The notes under the pieces are model-generated. The model worked only from the letters and a program-made list of their open reading frames with translations. It searched no databases and was not told the DNA's origin. Both the position numbers and the translations under genes were made by a program. A stretch of DNA of 64,000 nt. Source: Bordetella petrii (GTDB lineage: Bacteria; Pseudomonadota; Gammaproteobacteria; Burkholderiales; Burkholderiaceae_B). The stretch spans positions 930,001 through 994,000 of the forward strand of contig NC_010170.1 in NCBI RefSeq assembly GCF_000067205.1. Direction: 5' to 3'. Position 1 is the first letter of the stretch. Each line of letters begins with the position of its first letter. This document shows positions 16,658-24,764 of the stretch, in pieces.

Positions 16658-17465
16658 CTTGCTGTTCGTCCCCGGCGACCGTCCCGAGCGTTTCGATAAA
16701 GCCGTCGCGGCGGGCGCCGACGCCGTCATCCTGGACCTGGAAGACGCCGTGCTGCCCGATGCCAAGACGGCGGCGCGCCAGGCAGTGGCCGAGTGGCTGG
16801 CCACGCCGGGCCGGCCCGCCATCCTGCGCATCAACGGCGCGGGCACGCCGTGGTTCGACGACGATCTGCGCGCCGCGCGCCAGGCCGGCTGCCGCGCGGT
16901 GATGTTGCCCAAGTCGGAAGACCCTGCGGTGCTGGCGCACCTGCGCCAGCACCTGGGCGCCGAAGCGCGGCTGTTTCCCCTGGTCGAGACCGCCCTGGGC
17001 GCGCATCGCGCGCGCGAACTCGCGCTGGCCCCCGGGGTGGCGCGCCTGGTGTTCGGCAGCGTGGATTTCGCGCGCGATACCGGCATCCAGGACGAGGCCG
17101 GCTGGCTGCCGGTGCGTGTCGAACTGGTGCTGGCGTCGCGGCTGGCGGGCCTGGCCCCGCCTATCGACGGCACCACGCTGCACTGGGATGACACCGCGGC
17201 CGTGCAGGCCGTGGCCGCCGCGGCGCGCCGGCTGGGCTTCGGCGGGCAGTTGTGCATTCATCCGCGCCAGGTCGAGCCCGTGAACCAGGGGTTCCTGCCA
17301 TCGCGCGAGGAACTGGATTGGGCCCGCAGGGTCGTGCAGGCCGTGGCCGGCGGCGGGCGCGGCGCCATTGCCGTGGACGGCAAGCTGGTCGACAAGCCCC
17401 TGCACGACCTGGCGCTGGCGTGGCTGGCCCAGGCCGGGCAGGCCACGCCGGCGCCGCAAGCCTGA
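16641..17465 (+). CDS. HpcH/HpaI-family (CitE-like) CoA-ester lyase
   Basis: 274-residue aldolase-fold enzyme of the citrate-lyase-beta type. It begins RLRSLLFVPGDRPERFDKA, with DAVILDLEDAVL carrying the metal-site Glu, then LFPLVETALGAHRAREL and LVFGSVDFARDTGI, and near the end GFGGQLCIHPRQVEPVN. Free-standing members cleave malyl-, methylmalyl- or citramalyl-CoA to a 2-oxoacid and acyl-CoA. The ATG at 16641 lies inside the MFS gene (17-bp overlap). As last gene of the operon it is the obvious C-C cleavage step after hydration by the MaoC protein (inference). Confidence 0.9.
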   Translation: MNRLRSLLFVPGDRPERFDKAVAAGADAVILDLEDAVLPDAKTAARQAVAEWLATPGRPAILRINGAGTPWFDDDLRAARQAGCRAVMLPKSEDPAVLAHLRQHLGAEARLFPLVETALGAHRARELALAPGVARLVFGSVDFARDTGIQDEAGWLPVRVELVLASRLAGLAPPIDGTTLHWDDTAAVQAVAAAARRLGFGGQLCIHPRQVEPVNQGFLPSREELDWARRVVQAVAGGGRGAIAVDGKLVDKPLHDLALAWLAQAGQATPAPQA

Positions 17466-17496
17466 CTTCCAGGGGTTGCGGGCGCCCGGGTGGGTT

Positions 17497-18105
17497 TCAG
17501 GTCGTGGGCAGCGCCAGCCCCATGGCCGCGAACAGCCCGCCGCAGGTCTTGTTGAAGCGCTTGCCGGCACGTTCCAGGAACGGCCGCACCCGGTGCGCCC
17601 CGCGCGCCAGGCCGTATTCAACCAGGAATTCCATGGCCGCGAATGTGGCCGCCATGGTGGCGAACTGGGCCGCCAGGCCGCGCGCAGGGTCGATGAATTG
17701 TGGCAGGAACGCGCCGAAGAACAGCAGCGCCTTGGGGTTGGAAACCGCCGACAGCAGGCCCTGGCCGAACAGCCGCGCGGGCCGCGCGGCCGGCATGGCC
17801 GGCCCGGCCTGCAATTGCACGGCCGGCGCGCGCCACAGCTGGATGCCCAGGTACACCAGGTAGGCGCCGCCTACCCATTTCAGCAGGATCAGCGCCGGCG
17901 ACCAGGCCTGCAGCAGCGCGCCGATGCCCAGCATGGAAAGGCCAATGACCAGGGTGAAGCCCAGCGTGCCGCCGGCGATGGTGCACAGCGCCTTGCGGTG
18001 GCCATGCAGCGCGCCGTGCGTCAGCGCCAGCAGCGTATTGGGGCCGGGCGTGACCGACAGCCCCGTTACGGCAATCAGGTAGAGCAGCCAGGTGTGCAGG
18101 GTCAT
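17497..18105 (-). CDS. LysE/RhtB-family amino-acid exporter
   Basis: 202-residue LysE-family exporter with six predicted helices. It begins TWLLYLIAVTGLSVTPGPNT, the family's conserved N-terminal motif, followed by GTLGFTLVIGLSMLGIGALL and a GGAYLVYLGIQLWR helix. The C-terminal half has GLLSAVSNPKALLFFGAFLPQF, the second conserved stretch. Members export amino acids such as lysine, threonine or homoserine lactone. It is convergent with the CitE-like gene, 31 bp apart, and is the last gene of a minus-strand run, 13 bp after purU. Confidence 0.92.
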   Translation of the reverse strand: MTLHTWLLYLIAVTGLSVTPGPNTLLALTHGALHGHRKALCTIAGGTLGFTLVIGLSMLGIGALLQAWSPALILLKWVGGAYLVYLGIQLWRAPAVQLQAGPAMPAARPARLFGQGLLSAVSNPKALLFFGAFLPQFIDPARGLAAQFATMAATFAAMEFLVEYGLARGAHRVRPFLERAGKRFNKTCGGLFAAMGLALPTT

Positions 18106-18118
18106 CGCGGCATGGCCA

Positions 18119-18973
18119 TTACCGGAACACCACCGTCTTGTTGCGGTTGAGCAGGATGCGGTGTTCCACGTGGCTGCGCACCGCGCGCGCCAGCACCAGC
18201 GATTCGACGTCGCTGCCGACCTGGGTCAGGTCGGCGGCGGTCATGGTGTGGTCGACGCGTTCGATGTCCTGCTCGATGATCGGGCCTTCGTCGAGGTCGG
18301 ATGTCACGTAGTGCGCCGTGGCGCCGATAATCTTCACGCCCCGCGCATGGGCCTGGTGATACGGCCGGGCGCCCTTGAAGCTGGGCAGGAAGCTGTGGTG
18401 GATGTTGATCGCGCGGCCCGTCAGCGCCACGCACATTTCCGGCGACAGGATCTGCATGTAGCGCGCCAGCACCACCAGGTCGATCTGCTCGCTTTCCACC
18501 AGCGCCAGCACTTGTTTTTCTTGCTCGGCCTTGGTGTCGGCGCTGACCGGCAAGTGGTGAAACGGGATGCCGTACGAGGCCGCCAGGCCGGCGTAGTCGT
18601 TGTGGTTCGACACGATGGCGGCGATCTCGGCATGCAGCTGGCCGCTTTGCACGCGGAACAGCAGGTCGTTCAGGCAGTGGCCCTGTTTGCTGACCATGAT
18701 CAGCAGGCGCGCCTTGCGGCGCGCGTCGTGAATCTGCCAGTCCATGCCGTAGGCGCCGGCCAGCGCGCCGAACTGCTCGCGCAGGCTGGCTTCGGTCGCC
18801 GCCGCGGGCAGGTTGAAGTGCACGCGCAGGAAAAAGCGGTTGGTTTCGTCGTCGCCGAACTGCTGCGAATCGAGGATGTTGCAGCCCAGCTCGAACAGCA
18901 GGCCGCTGACGCGGTAGACGATGCCGGTGCGATCAGGGCAGGACAGGGTCAGGATGTAGTCGTTATGTTGCAT
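18119..18973 (-). CDS. purU: Formyltetrahydrofolate deformylase
   Basis: 284-residue PurU, the usual length. An N-terminal ACT domain (LTLSCPDRTGIVYRVSGLL, residues 7-25 onward) is followed by the formyltransferase-fold hydrolase domain. The hydrolase domain has the loop NIHHSFLPSFKGARPY and the DLDEGPIIEQDIERVDH segment that together carry the catalytic Asn/His/Asp set. It hydrolyses 10-formyl-THF to THF and formate. The ATG at 18973 gives the standard start MQHNDYILTLSCPDRTG; the upstream frame extension overlaps the next gene and has no family similarity. Confidence 0.95.
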   Translation of the reverse strand: MQHNDYILTLSCPDRTGIVYRVSGLLFELGCNILDSQQFGDDETNRFFLRVHFNLPAAATEASLREQFGALAGAYGMDWQIHDARRKARLLIMVSKQGHCLNDLLFRVQSGQLHAEIAAIVSNHNDYAGLAASYGIPFHHLPVSADTKAEQEKQVLALVESEQIDLVVLARYMQILSPEMCVALTGRAINIHHSFLPSFKGARPYHQAHARGVKIIGATAHYVTSDLDEGPIIEQDIERVDHTMTAADLTQVGSDVESLVLARAVRSHVEHRILLNRNKTVVFR

Positions 18974-19014
18974 GGTCTGCAGGAAAAATCGGGCGATGCG
19001 AAGCGATGCCGGCC

Positions 19015-20124
19015 TTACGGCGCCAGGCGCGCCAGGACCTCTTCGGCGATGGCCAGGCTGGCGGTCAGCCCGGGCGACTCGATGCCGAACAGGTTCACCA
19101 GGCCGCCCACGCCGTGCGCCGCGGGGCCGGCAATGACGAAATCGGCGGCAGGTTCGTGCGGGCCCGAGATCTTGGGGCGGATGCCGGTATAGCCCGGCGC
19201 CAGCGCGCCATCGGGCAGGCCAGGCCAATAGGTACGCACCGCATCATAGAACACCTCGGCCCGGGTCGGGTCGAGCGTGTAGTCTTCGGTGGCGATCCAT
19301 TCTGTGTCGGGACCGAATTTGGCCTGTCCGCCCAGGTCCAGCGTCAGGTGCACGCCCAGGCCGGCGTGTTGCGGCACCGGGTAGACCAGGTGCGAGAAGG
19401 GCGCCCGGCCCGCCAGCGTGAAATAGCTGCCTTTGCACAGGTACTCGGCCGGAATGCTGGCCGGCGGCAGGCCCTGGATGCGGCGCGCCAGGGTGGGCGC
19501 GTGGATGCCCGAGGCGTTGACCAGCACGTTGCACGACAGGCTCATGGCTTCGTCGCCGCCGAACTGCACCTCGAAGCCGCCTTCGGGCCGCACCCGGGCG
19601 GCGAGCATGGGCGTATGGAACACACATTGCGCGCCGGCGTTCTCGGCGTCGCCCTGGTAGGCCAGCATCAGGCCATGGCTGTCGACGATGCCGGTGGACG
19701 GCGACAGCAGCGCCGCCGTGCAGCGCAGCGCCGGTTCCAGCGCGCGGGCTTCGCTGGCGCTCAGGCGGCGCATGTCGTCCACGCCGTTGGCGCCGGCGCG
19801 CGCGGCGATGCCGTCGAGCAGGGCGGCTTCGGCGTCGGTGGTGGCGACGATGAGCTTGCCCAGCCGCTGGTGGGCAATGCCGCGCCCGGCGCAGTAGTCG
19901 TACAGCAATTGCTTGCCGCGCACGCACAGGCGCGCCTTGAGGCTGCCGGCCGGGTAATAGATGCCGGCGTGGATGACTTCGGAATTGCGCGAGCTGGTGC
20001 CCGTGCCGATGGCTTCGGCGGCCTCGGCCACCAGCACTTCGCGGCCGGCCAGCGCCAGGGCGCGAGCCACGGCCAGGCCGACCACGCCAGCGCCGACGAC
20101 GATGCAGTCGATGTCAGTGCTCAT
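19015..20124 (-). CDS. lhgO: FAD-dependent oxidoreductase, L-2-hydroxyglutarate oxidase-like
   Basis: 369-residue DAO-fold flavoprotein. The N-terminal dinucleotide motif is CIVVGAGVVGLAVARALAL, followed by the TSSRNSEVIHAGIYYP segment typical of LhgO-like enzymes. A second FAD-contacting stretch, NASGIHAPTLARRI, lies mid-protein and a C-terminal GVGGLVNLFGIESPGLTASL closes the FAD site. LhgO oxidises L-2-hydroxyglutarate to 2-oxoglutarate, passing electrons to the quinone pool in E. coli. Family assignment is firm; the exact substrate is less so. It sits 13 bp after the flavin-reductase gene and 41 bp before purU. Confidence 0.85.
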   Translation of the reverse strand: MSTDIDCIVVGAGVVGLAVARALALAGREVLVAEAAEAIGTGTSSRNSEVIHAGIYYPAGSLKARLCVRGKQLLYDYCAGRGIAHQRLGKLIVATTDAEAALLDGIAARAGANGVDDMRRLSASEARALEPALRCTAALLSPSTGIVDSHGLMLAYQGDAENAGAQCVFHTPMLAARVRPEGGFEVQFGGDEAMSLSCNVLVNASGIHAPTLARRIQGLPPASIPAEYLCKGSYFTLAGRAPFSHLVYPVPQHAGLGVHLTLDLGGQAKFGPDTEWIATEDYTLDPTRAEVFYDAVRTYWPGLPDGALAPGYTGIRPKISGPHEPAADFVIAGPAAHGVGGLVNLFGIESPGLTASLAIAEEVLARLAP

Positions 20125-20137
20125 GATGGGATGAGGT

Positions 20138-20650
20138 TCATTCAGAATGCTTGTGGGCGGGCGTCAGGTCGAACCCGCCGGCGTGAAAGACCAGGGGCGC
20201 CTCGCCGCTGTGGCCACAGCGTTCCACCTCGCCGACCATGATGATGTGGTCGCCTTCGACGTAGCGGCTGCGATTGCGGCATTCGAACCAGGCAGCGCAG
20301 TGCGCGTCCAGCATGGGCGTGCCGCCCGGCGCCAGCGCGCGCGACAGGCCGTTGAAGCGCTCGCGCGTGTGGCCGGTCGCGAAGCGGCGCGCCAACGCGG
20401 CCTGGCCGGCCGACAGCACGTTGACGACGTAGCGTTCGCATTGCTCGAAGATGCCGAGCGAGGCCGAGCTTCGCGACAGGCTCCATAGCACCAGCGGCGG
20501 GTTCAGCGACACGGAATTGAACGAGCTGACGGTCAGCCCGATGGGCGCGCCATCGGGCGCCGCCGTGGTTACGACCGTGACGCCGGTCGCGAAGCGGCCC
20601 AGGGCGGTACGAAAAAAACGCGCGTCGAAGTCGGGGGCGATGTCGGGCAT
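20138..20650 (-). CDS. Flavin reductase-like domain protein
   Basis: 170-residue FMN-binding split-barrel protein of the flavin-reductase family. It has the hallmark FFRTALGRFATGVTVVTT near residue 10, GLTVSSFNSVSLNPPLVLWSLSR in the flavin-binding region and EGDHIIMVGEVERC towards the C-terminus. Relatives are the small NAD(P)H:flavin oxidoreductase components of two-component monooxygenases or free reductases. No matching oxygenase is seen nearby, so the partner, if any, is elsewhere. ATG 20650 is the family start. It lies 16 bp after pdxH. Confidence 0.88.
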   Translation of the reverse strand: MPDIAPDFDARFFRTALGRFATGVTVVTTAAPDGAPIGLTVSSFNSVSLNPPLVLWSLSRSSASLGIFEQCERYVVNVLSAGQAALARRFATGHTRERFNGLSRALAPGGTPMLDAHCAAWFECRNRSRYVEGDHIIMVGEVERCGHSGEAPLVFHAGGFDLTPAHKHSE

Positions 20651-20666
20651 GCAGCGGCGGCGCGGC

Positions 20667-21299
20667 TCAGGGCGAAAGCCGGTCGATGGCCCAGCCGCCA
20701 CGGCCATCCGGCAGGTAGCGCAAGCGGTCGTGCAGGCGCGACGGGCGGCCCTGCCAGAACTCGAACAGGGTCGGCACGACCCGGTAGCCGCCCCAGTGCG
20801 GCGGGCGCGGCGGCTGTTCGCCGTAGCGGGCGCGGATTTCCTGTTCGCGCGCTTCGAGTTCGGCGCGGGTGACCGGCTGGCTTTGCCGCGAGGCCCAGGC
20901 CCCGATGCGCGAGCCCAGCGGGCGGCTGTGGAAATAGGCGTCGGATTCTTCCGCGGATACTTGCTCGACGCGGCCCTCGATGCGCACCTGGCGTTCGAGC
21001 GGCTGCCAGAAAAACAGCAGCGCGGCGCGCGGATTGGCCAGCAGGTCGTGGCCCTTGCGCGATTCGTAGTTGGTGTAGAACGCGAAGCCGCGCGAGTCGT
21101 AGCCCTTGATGAGCACGATGCGGGCCGACGGCTGGCCATCGGCGTCGACCGTGGCCAGCGTCATGGCGTTGGGTTCGGGCACCTGTGCGGCCAGCGCCTG
21201 GTCGAACCACTGGCTGAACTGGTCGAATGGCGAGGCGGCCGCCGAGTCTTCGAGCAAGGTGCTTTTTTCGTAGCTTTGGCGCAGATCGGATACAGACAT
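20667..21299 (-). CDS. pdxH: Pyridoxine/pyridoxamine 5'-phosphate oxidase
   Basis: 210-residue PdxH, close to the usual 218. FMN-contacting segments are visible: ARIVLIKGYDSRGFAFYTNY and SRKGHDLLANPRAALLFFW. The C-terminal family signature PPHWGGYRVVPTLFEFWQGR is followed by RLHDRLRY and WAIDRLSP. It makes pyridoxal phosphate in the vitamin B6 pathway in the cytoplasm. It is downstream of the IS-split chaC gene on the same strand, 68 bp on, so the insertion could alter its expression if they share a transcript (inference). Confidence 0.95.
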   Translation of the reverse strand: MSVSDLRQSYEKSTLLEDSAAASPFDQFSQWFDQALAAQVPEPNAMTLATVDADGQPSARIVLIKGYDSRGFAFYTNYESRKGHDLLANPRAALLFFWQPLERQVRIEGRVEQVSAEESDAYFHSRPLGSRIGAWASRQSQPVTRAELEAREQEIRARYGEQPPRPPHWGGYRVVPTLFEFWQGRPSRLHDRLRYLPDGRGGWAIDRLSP

Positions 21300-21367
21300 G
21301 GAATGCGGAATGCCAGGACAGATGGAGGGCGGGTGAATGGGTGAGTTTACCGCCAACGCACGGGGCC

Positions 21368-21745
21368 CTAGTTGTCGACCTGGGGGTCGTCGGGTTCTTC
21401 CAGGCGCCGGGCGATGCGGTCGAGCCGGGCGTCGCGGATGCCGGCGGCGCGCAGCGCCTGCGCGGTCTGCACGACGTATTCGGTGCAGCGCCCATAACGG
21501 CCCGAGGCGCGACGCACGATGGCCAGCAGTTCGGCGTCGGGCAGGGCGCGGATGTAGGCGGGGTTGTCGCGGTTCATCACGAACACCAGCGCGCGCACCA
21601 GTCCTTCGTCGGTGGCGCAATTGATCCAGCGCGGCAGATAGGCGCCGGTGGACATCTCGCGTTCCCACAGGGCCGGGAAGTAGTCGGGCACGGCCTGCCC
21701 GGCCAGGCGGTACACCACGCCGCGGCATGAGCCGCCGCGGTCCAG
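21368..21745 (-). pseudogene. chaC: ChaC-like gamma-glutamylcyclotransferase, C-terminal fragment
   Basis: C-terminal 124 or so residues of a ChaC-type protein. It begins in frame right at the IS boundary with L-DRGGSCRGVVYRLAGQAVP and runs through REMSTGAYLPRWINC and VFVMNRDNPAYIRAL to a normal stop. The matching N-terminal part is at 23028-23264. Joining the two through one CAG copy gives PGLVFGL-DRGGSCRGVVYR without any gap, about 203 residues in total. The segment has no start codon or ribosome site of its own in a sensible place. ChaC proteins degrade glutathione to 5-oxoproline and Cys-Gly. Confidence 0.88.
21743..21745. repeat. Target-site duplication CAG, left copy
   Basis: CAG directly before the element's left TGA end, matching CAG at 23028-23030 after the right end. 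A 3-bp duplication is normal for IS3-family insertion. Confidence 0.85.
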
Positions 21746-21774
21746 TGAGCTTGCCCGCAAAAAATGGATCCCTT
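21746..21774. repeat. IS left terminal inverted repeat (IRL)
   Basis: 29-bp end reading TGAGCTTGCCCGC, then an A-rich stretch, then GGATCCCTT. It pairs with 22999-23027 at 22 of 29 positions. Confidence 0.85.
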
Positions 21775-21811
21775 GCTGAGTGTGTAAAACTCACGCAAGG
21801 AGGGAGGAAAG

Positions 21812-22099
21812 ATGGGTAATCCGAGAGCTCGATATACGCAGGAATTCATGCTGGAAGCCGTGCGCATGGTCCGCGGCGGCCAGAGCATGGCGGCGGTGGC
21901 GAAGATACTGGGCATCAGCCCGAAGACGCTGCACAACTGGGTGAAGGCCGATGCCGCTGGGAAGCTGAACGGCGCAGGCAAACAGGTTTCTCCAGAACAG
22001 ATGGAGATTGCCCGGCTGCGCGCGGAGTTGGCACGCGTGAAGATGGAGCGCGACATATTGGGAAAAGCCACGGCGTACTTTGCGAAGGTGTCGGCATGA
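21812..22099 (+). CDS. IS3-family transposase OrfA
   Basis: 95-residue OrfA. An N-terminal helix-turn-helix (RYTQEFMLEAVRMVRGG, then VAKILGISPKTLHNWVK) is followed by a C-terminal leucine-zipper helix (MEIARLRAELARVKMERDIL). It binds the terminal repeats. An AGGGAGGAAAG ribosome site precedes the ATG. It overlaps orfB by ATGA and orfB lies in the -1 frame, so OrfB may be made by coupling or as an OrfAB frameshift fusion. Confidence 0.93.
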   Translation: MGNPRARYTQEFMLEAVRMVRGGQSMAAVAKILGISPKTLHNWVKADAAGKLNGAGKQVSPEQMEIARLRAELARVKMERDILGKATAYFAKVSA

Positions 22100-22986
22100 A
22101 GTACGCCTGGATCGAGCTTCACAGCCGACAATGGCCGGTGTCCCTGAGCTGCCAGGTGCTGGGTGTCAGCCCCAGCGGTTACCACGCGCGCAAGGTGCGG
22201 GATGTCGATACTGACCGACCGCGCCGACGCATCAGCAACGACGCTCTGCTGGTGCACATCAAGGCCGTGCACGCTGAATCCAAAGGCGAGTACGGCTGGC
22301 CGCGCGTGTGGAAGCAACTGCTGGTCCAGGGCATTCGCGTCAGCAAGGATCGTGTCCAGCGGCTCATGAAGCTGCACGGCATCAAGGCGAAGACCAAACG
22401 CCGGTTCAAGGTCACGACCGACAGCAAACACAGCCTGCCGGTCGCACCGGACCTGCTGCAACGAGACTTCTCTCCCGCGCGTCCCGACCAGGTCTGGACT
22501 ACGGACATCACGTACATCTGGACGGACGAGGGTTGGCTGTTTCTGACCGTCATTCTCGACCTGTTCAGCCGTCAGGTGGTGGGCTGGTCGATGCAGCCGC
22601 ACATGCGCACGGAGCTGGTGTCTGATGCGCTGCGTATGGCGTGGTTTCGCCGCCGTCCGCAAGCGGGCCTGATCCTCCACAGTGACCGTGGCAGCCAGTA
22701 TTGCAGTCATGACTTCCAGGACCTGCTCAAGGGCTACGGCATGCGCAGTTCGATGAGCCGTCGAGGCAATTGCTGGGACAACGCACCGACCGAGAGCCTG
22801 TGGGGATCGCTCAAGCGTGCACGCATCCTCGGCCAGCGCTTTGCAACGCGTCGCGAAGCGATGGACGAGGTAATCGACTGGTTGAGCTTCTACAATCATT
22901 CGCGCTTGCACTCGACGTTGGGCTACGTCAGCCCGATGCAATTCGAGCGGGACTGGTACGCCGCCCAGAACCAACGGGTGGCATAA
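22096..22986 (+). CDS. IS3-family transposase OrfB (DDE integrase)
   Basis: 296-residue catalytic subunit with an RNase H-like integrase core. The DDE triad is visible: Asp137 in TTDITYIW, Asp197 in HSDRGSQY and Glu233 in NAPTESLWGSLK, with 35 residues between the second Asp and the Glu as expected for DD35E. The N-terminal third holds an HTH_21-like region (KRRFKVTTDSKH precedes the core). The frame is full length with no internal stop, so the element is probably still active. Confidence 0.95.
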   Translation: MKYAWIELHSRQWPVSLSCQVLGVSPSGYHARKVRDVDTDRPRRRISNDALLVHIKAVHAESKGEYGWPRVWKQLLVQGIRVSKDRVQRLMKLHGIKAKTKRRFKVTTDSKHSLPVAPDLLQRDFSPARPDQVWTTDITYIWTDEGWLFLTVILDLFSRQVVGWSMQPHMRTELVSDALRMAWFRRRPQAGLILHSDRGSQYCSHDFQDLLKGYGMRSSMSRRGNCWDNAPTESLWGSLKRARILGQRFATRREAMDEVIDWLSFYNHSRLHSTLGYVSPMQFERDWYAAQNQRVA

Positions 22987-22998
22987 TCTCGCTCAGTT

Positions 22999-23027
22999 AA
23001 GGGATCCGAAATTCGCGGGCAACGTCA
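22999..23027. repeat. IS right terminal inverted repeat (IRR)
   Basis: Right end of the IS3-family element. Read inward on the minus strand it begins TGACGTTGCCCGCG and ends GGATCCCTT. Its outer TGA creates the stop codon that ends the ChaC N-terminal fragment. Confidence 0.85.
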
Positions 23028-23264
23028 CAGCCCGAACACCAGTCCCGGGCATTCCGGCGTGCCGCGATTCACCCGCGACCACAGGCACAGCGCGCGGTGG
23101 TGGCCGCGCAGGGTGGCCAGGCGGCGTTCCCGGTATTCGAAATCGGGTCGCCAGATCAGCGAGCCATAGCCGTACACCCAGACGTCTTCGCCCTGGCGCC
23201 AGTGCTTCAGGGCGTCGTCCAGCGAGGCGCGCCGTTCTTCGGGCGTCCACAGGCGGAAGGGCAT
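23028..23264 (-). pseudogene. chaC: ChaC-like gamma-glutamylcyclotransferase, N-terminal fragment
   Basis: First 79 codons of the interrupted gene, from ATG 23264 (MPFRLWTPEERRASLDDAL). The conserved ChaC loop VWVYGYGSLIWRPDF, which forms the substrate-binding loop, is present, followed by LCLWSRVNRGTPECPG. The last codon CTG is the CAG target duplication, and the next triplet, TGA, belongs to the IS. The catalytic glutamate expected in the second half is lost from this fragment, so it should be inactive. It follows the MFS gene by 26 bp in the same direction. Confidence 0.88.
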
Positions 23265-23290
23265 GGAAGGAATGGCGGGGGGCTGCGAAT

Positions 23291-24523
23291 TCACGGCGCG
23301 GGGGTCTCGACGTCTTGCGGGGGGTGGCGATTGGCCCAGCCTCCGGCGCCGAGCGCCAGGGCGTAGGCCCAGAACAGGGGGGCGATGCCAATTACCGCAC
23401 CCAGCGCGCCGAAGGTCAACGGCAGCGAGACCTGCGAGGCGTTGATGAAGGCCATGCGCAGGCCCACGGCCTCGGCGGCGCGGCCGTGCGGGGTGTGTTG
23501 GTGCAGCAGCGACAGGATGCTGGGCTGGCAGCAGCCCAGCGCCAGGCCAAGAATAAAGGATAACCCGATCAGGGTGGTAACTTCGGCGAACAGCGGGTAA
23601 ATCAGGAAATCTGCCGCGGTAATACCCATGGCCGTGCGTATCAGCGTCCACGATCTGACGCGCGTCTGGATAAAGGGCAATACCAGCCGGATAAGGAATG
23701 TTCCCAGCGCGAAGGCGGCGAGTATGCTGCCGATCGTGGTGGCGGACAGGCCGATGGCCACCCCGAACAGGGGCACCACGAACAGGTGGGTGTCCCAGGC
23801 GCCCGACAGGATGGTGTTGACCATCAGAATGCGGCGCAAGGGGGGCAGTTTGAGCAGCTCCGCCACCGGGCGGCGCCGGGCCTGGCGCTCGGTGGGTTCG
23901 ATGGCGTGGTCCATGGCGCGCAATGCGGGCTGCAGCCGCCGCAATCCGGCCAGCGCCACCAGCGGCCCCAGGGCCAAAATGCCGAAGGCCATGCGCGAGC
24001 CCAGATGGTCGATGGCCAGCCCGGCGATCAGCGGGCCACTGAAGCCCGAGCCGGCCATGGCCAGTGACAGCCACGAGAAGTTGCGCAGCCGCCGCTGGGG
24101 TTCGGCATGGCCCAGTACGTCCTGGGTGGACACCTGGTGCAGCATGAAACCGACCCCGATGCTGCAGGCGGCCACCAGCAGGGCCCATTGGGTCTGGAAG
24201 GCAAAAGGCAGCACGGTGCCCGTGACGACCAGTCCGTTGCCCAGCGTAACGGGCCGGCGCACGCCAACGCGGTCGATCCACTGGCCGGCGCGCACCGACA
24301 TCAGCATGGGGATGACGGCGAAAACCGCCACCAGCCCGCCCACGACGAAAGTGGACAGGCCCAGTTGCAGGGCGGTCAGCGAAACCGTGATGCGTCCGCC
24401 GGTCAACGCCACATGGTTCAGCATGGCGACCACGCACAGCAGCCCCGCCCCGGAAAATTCCGGCGCGTTGGCAGAAGGCGAGGGAGAAGAGTGTGAGGCG
24501 GACACGGCGTTAACTGCAGTCAT
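23291..24523 (-). CDS. MFS transporter
   Basis: 410-residue major-facilitator protein with 12 predicted helices. Helix 1 begins AGLLCVVAMLNHVALTG, the helix 2-3 loop carries RAGQWIDRVGVRRPVTLGNG, and the matching loop in the second half is RLVLPFIQTRVRSWTLIRTA. ATG 24523 (MTAVNAVSASHSS) is taken rather than the longer frame to 24595, which is basic and lies in the divergent promoter region. Function is unknown; drug or metabolite efflux is usual for this architecture. It is divergent from tcdA over a 241-bp gap and lies 26 bp before the split chaC, probably its operon partner. Confidence 0.87.
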   Translation of the reverse strand: MTAVNAVSASHSSPSPSANAPEFSGAGLLCVVAMLNHVALTGGRITVSLTALQLGLSTFVVGGLVAVFAVIPMLMSVRAGQWIDRVGVRRPVTLGNGLVVTGTVLPFAFQTQWALLVAACSIGVGFMLHQVSTQDVLGHAEPQRRLRNFSWLSLAMAGSGFSGPLIAGLAIDHLGSRMAFGILALGPLVALAGLRRLQPALRAMDHAIEPTERQARRRPVAELLKLPPLRRILMVNTILSGAWDTHLFVVPLFGVAIGLSATTIGSILAAFALGTFLIRLVLPFIQTRVRSWTLIRTAMGITAADFLIYPLFAEVTTLIGLSFILGLALGCCQPSILSLLHQHTPHGRAAEAVGLRMAFINASQVSLPLTFGALGAVIGIAPLFWAYALALGAGGWANRHPPQDVETPAP

Positions 24524-24764
24524 TCTGGCCGTATCTTCCGACAGTGTCGAGCGATGGCGCCGTCCGGCCGCCGTGGCGGGCAGTTTCAGCCGCATCTAGC
24601 GTATAGGCTGCAATGATGGGGTGCTGGCGGCAATTGGCAGGCAGATCGGCGTAGATGGCGTCCTGTTGCCGCTACAAATAGATGTTGGATCAATAGTTTG
24701 CGTGTGTCGTTCTTGCAACGGCCGGGCCGGCGCGCCGCCGCGGCGTCATGGGAGAATACGTGCC

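Larger units (their letters stand above)
21746..23027 (+). mobile_element. Complete IS3-family insertion sequence, 1282 bp
   Basis: An intact element bounded by imperfect inverted repeats starting TGA at each end, with two overlapping transposase frames (orfA, orfB) and a CAG target duplication. The ends match at 22 of 29 positions, with GCCCGC and GGATCCCTT shared blocks. It sits inside chaC in the opposite orientation to that gene. The right end supplies an immediate TGA stop to the truncated ChaC N-terminal frame. Intact frames, ends and target duplication argue for a recent insertion. A name within the IS3 family is not assigned. Confidence 0.93.

Noticed and set aside
21812..22986. Single fused transposase gene
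   Set aside because: OrfA and OrfB are in different frames with an ATGA overlap and no clear slippery A-run immediately before the overlap, so two genes are reported, with a frameshift product left open.
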